From: an uncultured Saprospiraceae bacterium
GTDB taxonomy: Bacteria; Bacteroidota; Bacteroidia; Chitinophagales; Saprospiraceae
Assembly: GCA_937973565.1 (NCBI GenBank)
Contig: CALJKQ010000119.1
Coordinates: forward strand, 1-7,404
DNA: 7,404 nt
Direction: 5' to 3'
Position 1 is the stretch's first letter; each line of letters opens with the position of its first letter. Both the position numbers and the translations under genes were made by a program. Under the pieces are notes generated by a model that saw nothing but the letters and a program-made list of their open reading frames with translations, was not told where the DNA came from and did not search any database. This document shows, piece by piece, positions 5,509-7,404 of the stretch.

Positions 5509-7404
5509 ATGACAGACGTTAAAAACACATTCCTCCATTCGATACCCCTCGGTGCATTTTGGGCCGCGATTTTGGCGCTGGCGCTGGGCTGGCCATTATT
5601 TGGCACTTATTTCTTTCATCCCAATGAGCATATGTTTGCCTTTGGCGGGGATCCACTTACCTTGTATTACAATGTCACCTACCACACCTGCTATGGTTCC
5701 GGTACCCACCTTGCCAATATGAGTTATCCGGACGGTGAACTGATCTTCTTGACAGACGCCCAGGGAAGTTTATCAATCTTATTGAGCTACTTACAAAAAG
5801 CGGGATTGAATGTTTGTGATTATACGGTTGGCATCGTCAATAGCCTCGCTGTTTGGGGCTATTTGTTGGCGGCAGTGTTGATTTACCTGATTTTTATAGC
5901 CCTGGAAATGCCGGTATGGAGAGCGGTTGTCTTCAGTGCCTTTGTGGCAGCCATGGCCCCACATTTGCCCAGGATGATTGGACACCACGGCTTGTCACAT
6001 ACTTTTTTACTACCCTTGACTTTTTTGTGGTTAATCAGAAAATTCAACGTGCAAAAATCGGAGTGGCGCGATCTGGGTTTTTGGTTTTTGATGTTGTTTT
6101 TTACTTTCAACAATCCCTATTCAGGTTTCGGACTGGGATTGACGGTTTTACTCACCGGCCTGGTGATGATGGTCAGGCAAAAAAAATTCGATCGACATTG
6201 GTTTTATATTGCCTTCCTTGGACTTAGTCCGCTTTTAATCTTATTTTCCTATCTCCATTTTTTCGATCCATTCCATGACCGTATAGCACTTCAGTGGGGT
6301 TTTTTCCACTACAAGGCCAATGTGGAAGGTTTGATAGCACCGGCGCAGTCTCTCATGGATTGGGGTTTACGCACATGGACGGGCAAGGGTTTTTCCATGG
6401 ATTTTGAAGCCATCATGAATTTGGGTTTCCCGGTTTCTGTGCTTTTACTTTCTTTTTTGGGGGTAAAAATATTCAGGAGCAAATGGCTGGAAGGATTTGA
6501 TTATAAACCATTTGTCATGCCTTTATTCTGGGCTACGTTGGTACTTTTTGTATATGCTTCTGCTCTCTTGTTTTTACCATTTCCCCAGAATTGGGTGGAA
6601 AATGTTTTGGGCAAATTGCTGATGTTCAAAGCTGCTGCCCGGTTGGCGTGGCCTTTTTGGTATGCTTTGATCATCCTGTCTATGGCATTGCTGGAGAATT
6701 TGCTGAGGAGACTTTCTTTTTCGGGTTTTGCTTATACCATCGCTTTGGTATGCATCACCTGGTTTACAGATTATAAGCTTTACAGGAAGCCCTCATTTAC
6801 GGATGTAGTTCAACCCAATTTTTTTAGCACATCTTCACGGGCTGAAATTGACGGCTGGCTTAAAACAGCCAATGTAAATCCAGCCGACTACCAGGGGATA
6901 TTTTTATTGCCAAAGCTCATGACCTGGACCGATCATTTTCAAAGTGAAAACAATTTTTTCAATCAGTTTTTTGGCATGCGTTTGTCTGCTACAACGGGTT
7001 TACCCCTGGTGAGTGCTATGCTTTCAAGAATGTCTGTTGGCCAGACAGCAGAACGGATTGAATTTTTATCCGATCCCTTGATTGAAAAGTCTTTGCACAA
7101 AAGATTTCCCAATCAAAAACCGTTGCTGTTGCTAAGGGGAAAAGGCAATCCCAATTTGAAATGGGGCGAAAATTACCTCGTCAGTATAGGGGATACGCTG
7201 TATGATCACAAGGATTTTACCCTGTTGCGTCTTCCCCTCGAAAAAATCAACCATTACAGCTTACTCAATCAGCTGAAATCGGGACAAATTCCGGTCGATG
7301 CAGCCACCTCTCTTTCTTCTATGTTTTATGCCAATGGCTTGCAGTCCAATGTGGAGAAATCTTATTTTGGCAATCAATGTTGGGAGCTGCCTGCAGGCGA
7401 ACAT
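5509..7404 (+). CDS. Polytopic membrane protein resembling GT-C-type glycosyltransferases (3' partial)
   Basis: The frame from ATG 5509 is open for 632 codons to the window edge without a stop. After a short cytoplasmic N-terminus comes a membrane segment (about 13-35), then a loop with FGGDPLTLYYN (45-55), MSYPDGE (71-77) and FLTDAQGS (80-87). Further hydrophobic segments lie at about 107-131, 137-150, 162-176, 188-222, 232-249, 303-319, 334-356, 379-396 and 404-419. FKAAARLAWPFWYAL (373-387) ends the membrane part. From about 430 the chain is soluble and probably extracytoplasmic. An acidic first loop followed by many helices and a soluble C-terminal region is the general plan of GT-C glycosyltransferases, which use lipid-linked sugar donors. 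The pattern (G)GD-x-L..YY, later xYPxGE and TDxQ, resembles uncharacterised Bacteroidota membrane proteins I recall. The likely acidic candidates are Asp48, Glu77 and Asp83. Donor, acceptor and activity are unknown, and a non-enzymatic membrane protein cannot be excluded. Confidence 0.82.
   Translation, partial: MTDVKNTFLHSIPLGAFWAAILALALGWPLFGTYFFHPNEHMFAFGGDPLTLYYNVTYHTCYGSGTHLANMSYPDGELIFLTDAQGSLSILLSYLQKAGLNVCDYTVGIVNSLAVWGYLLAAVLIYLIFIALEMPVWRAVVFSAFVAAMAPHLPRMIGHHGLSHTFLLPLTFLWLIRKFNVQKSEWRDLGFWFLMLFFTFNNPYSGFGLGLTVLLTGLVMMVRQKKFDRHWFYIAFLGLSPLLILFSYLHFFDPFHDRIALQWGFFHYKANVEGLIAPAQSLMDWGLRTWTGKGFSMDFEAIMNLGFPVSVLLLSFLGVKIFRSKWLEGFDYKPFVMPLFWATLVLFVYASALLFLPFPQNWVENVLGKLLMFKAAARLAWPFWYALIILSMALLENLLRRLSFSGFAYTIALVCITWFTDYKLYRKPSFTDVVQPNFFSTSSRAEIDGWLKTANVNPADYQGIFLLPKLMTWTDHFQSENNFFNQFFGMRLSATTGLPLVSAMLSRMSVGQTAERIEFLSDPLIEKSLHKRFPNQKPLLLLRGKGNPNLKWGENYLVSIGDTLYDHKDFTLLRLPLEKINHYSLLNQLKSGQIPVDAATSLSSMFYANGLQSNVEKSYFGNQCWELPAGEH

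Noticed and set aside
5853..6227. Plus-strand frame of 124 codons inside the membrane-protein gene
   Set aside because: It overlaps, in another frame, the 632-codon frame from 5509 that has consistent transmembrane segments and motifs.

Overview
The window looks like chromosomal DNA from a member of the Bacteroidota, probably a Saprospira/Cytophaga-type lineage. This is inferred from a lipoprotein built of CarboxypepD-like, Ig-like, FnIII and propeller parts, a porin-like Bacteroidota outer-membrane protein, start codons without clear Shine-Dalgarno sequences, and a TTTG-N18-TAnnTTTG promoter-like element. I did not identify the species. I see no mobile element, CRISPR array, tRNA or rRNA.

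Layout: positions 1-93 hold the last 30 codons of a plus-strand gene that begins outside the window. It converges, with only 15 bp between the stops, on a block of four minus-strand genes that fills 109-5350. In transcription order these are a dynamin-like GTPase (5350-3617), a small predicted outer-membrane beta-barrel protein (3553-2939), murB (2934-1945) and a modular lipoprotein (1917-109). The gaps are 63, 4 and 27 bp, so the block may be one operon, and the barrel/murB pair is almost certainly co-transcribed. A 158-bp divergent intergenic region (5351-5508) follows. After it comes a plus-strand polytopic membrane protein that starts at 5509 and runs in frame off the right edge (632 codons visible).

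How the genes may work together: nearly everything recognisable concerns the cell envelope. MurB makes UDP-N-acetylmuramate for peptidoglycan. The barrel protein and lipoprotein should sit in or at the outer membrane. The dynamin-like GTPase has a C-terminal membrane hairpin and probably acts on the inner membrane. The divergent gene resembles polytopic GT-C-type glycosyltransferases. A shared envelope role is inferred from co-orientation and spacing and has not been shown. The only confident enzyme assignment is MurB. The GTPase family assignment is strong, and the remaining genes can be described by architecture but not by function.
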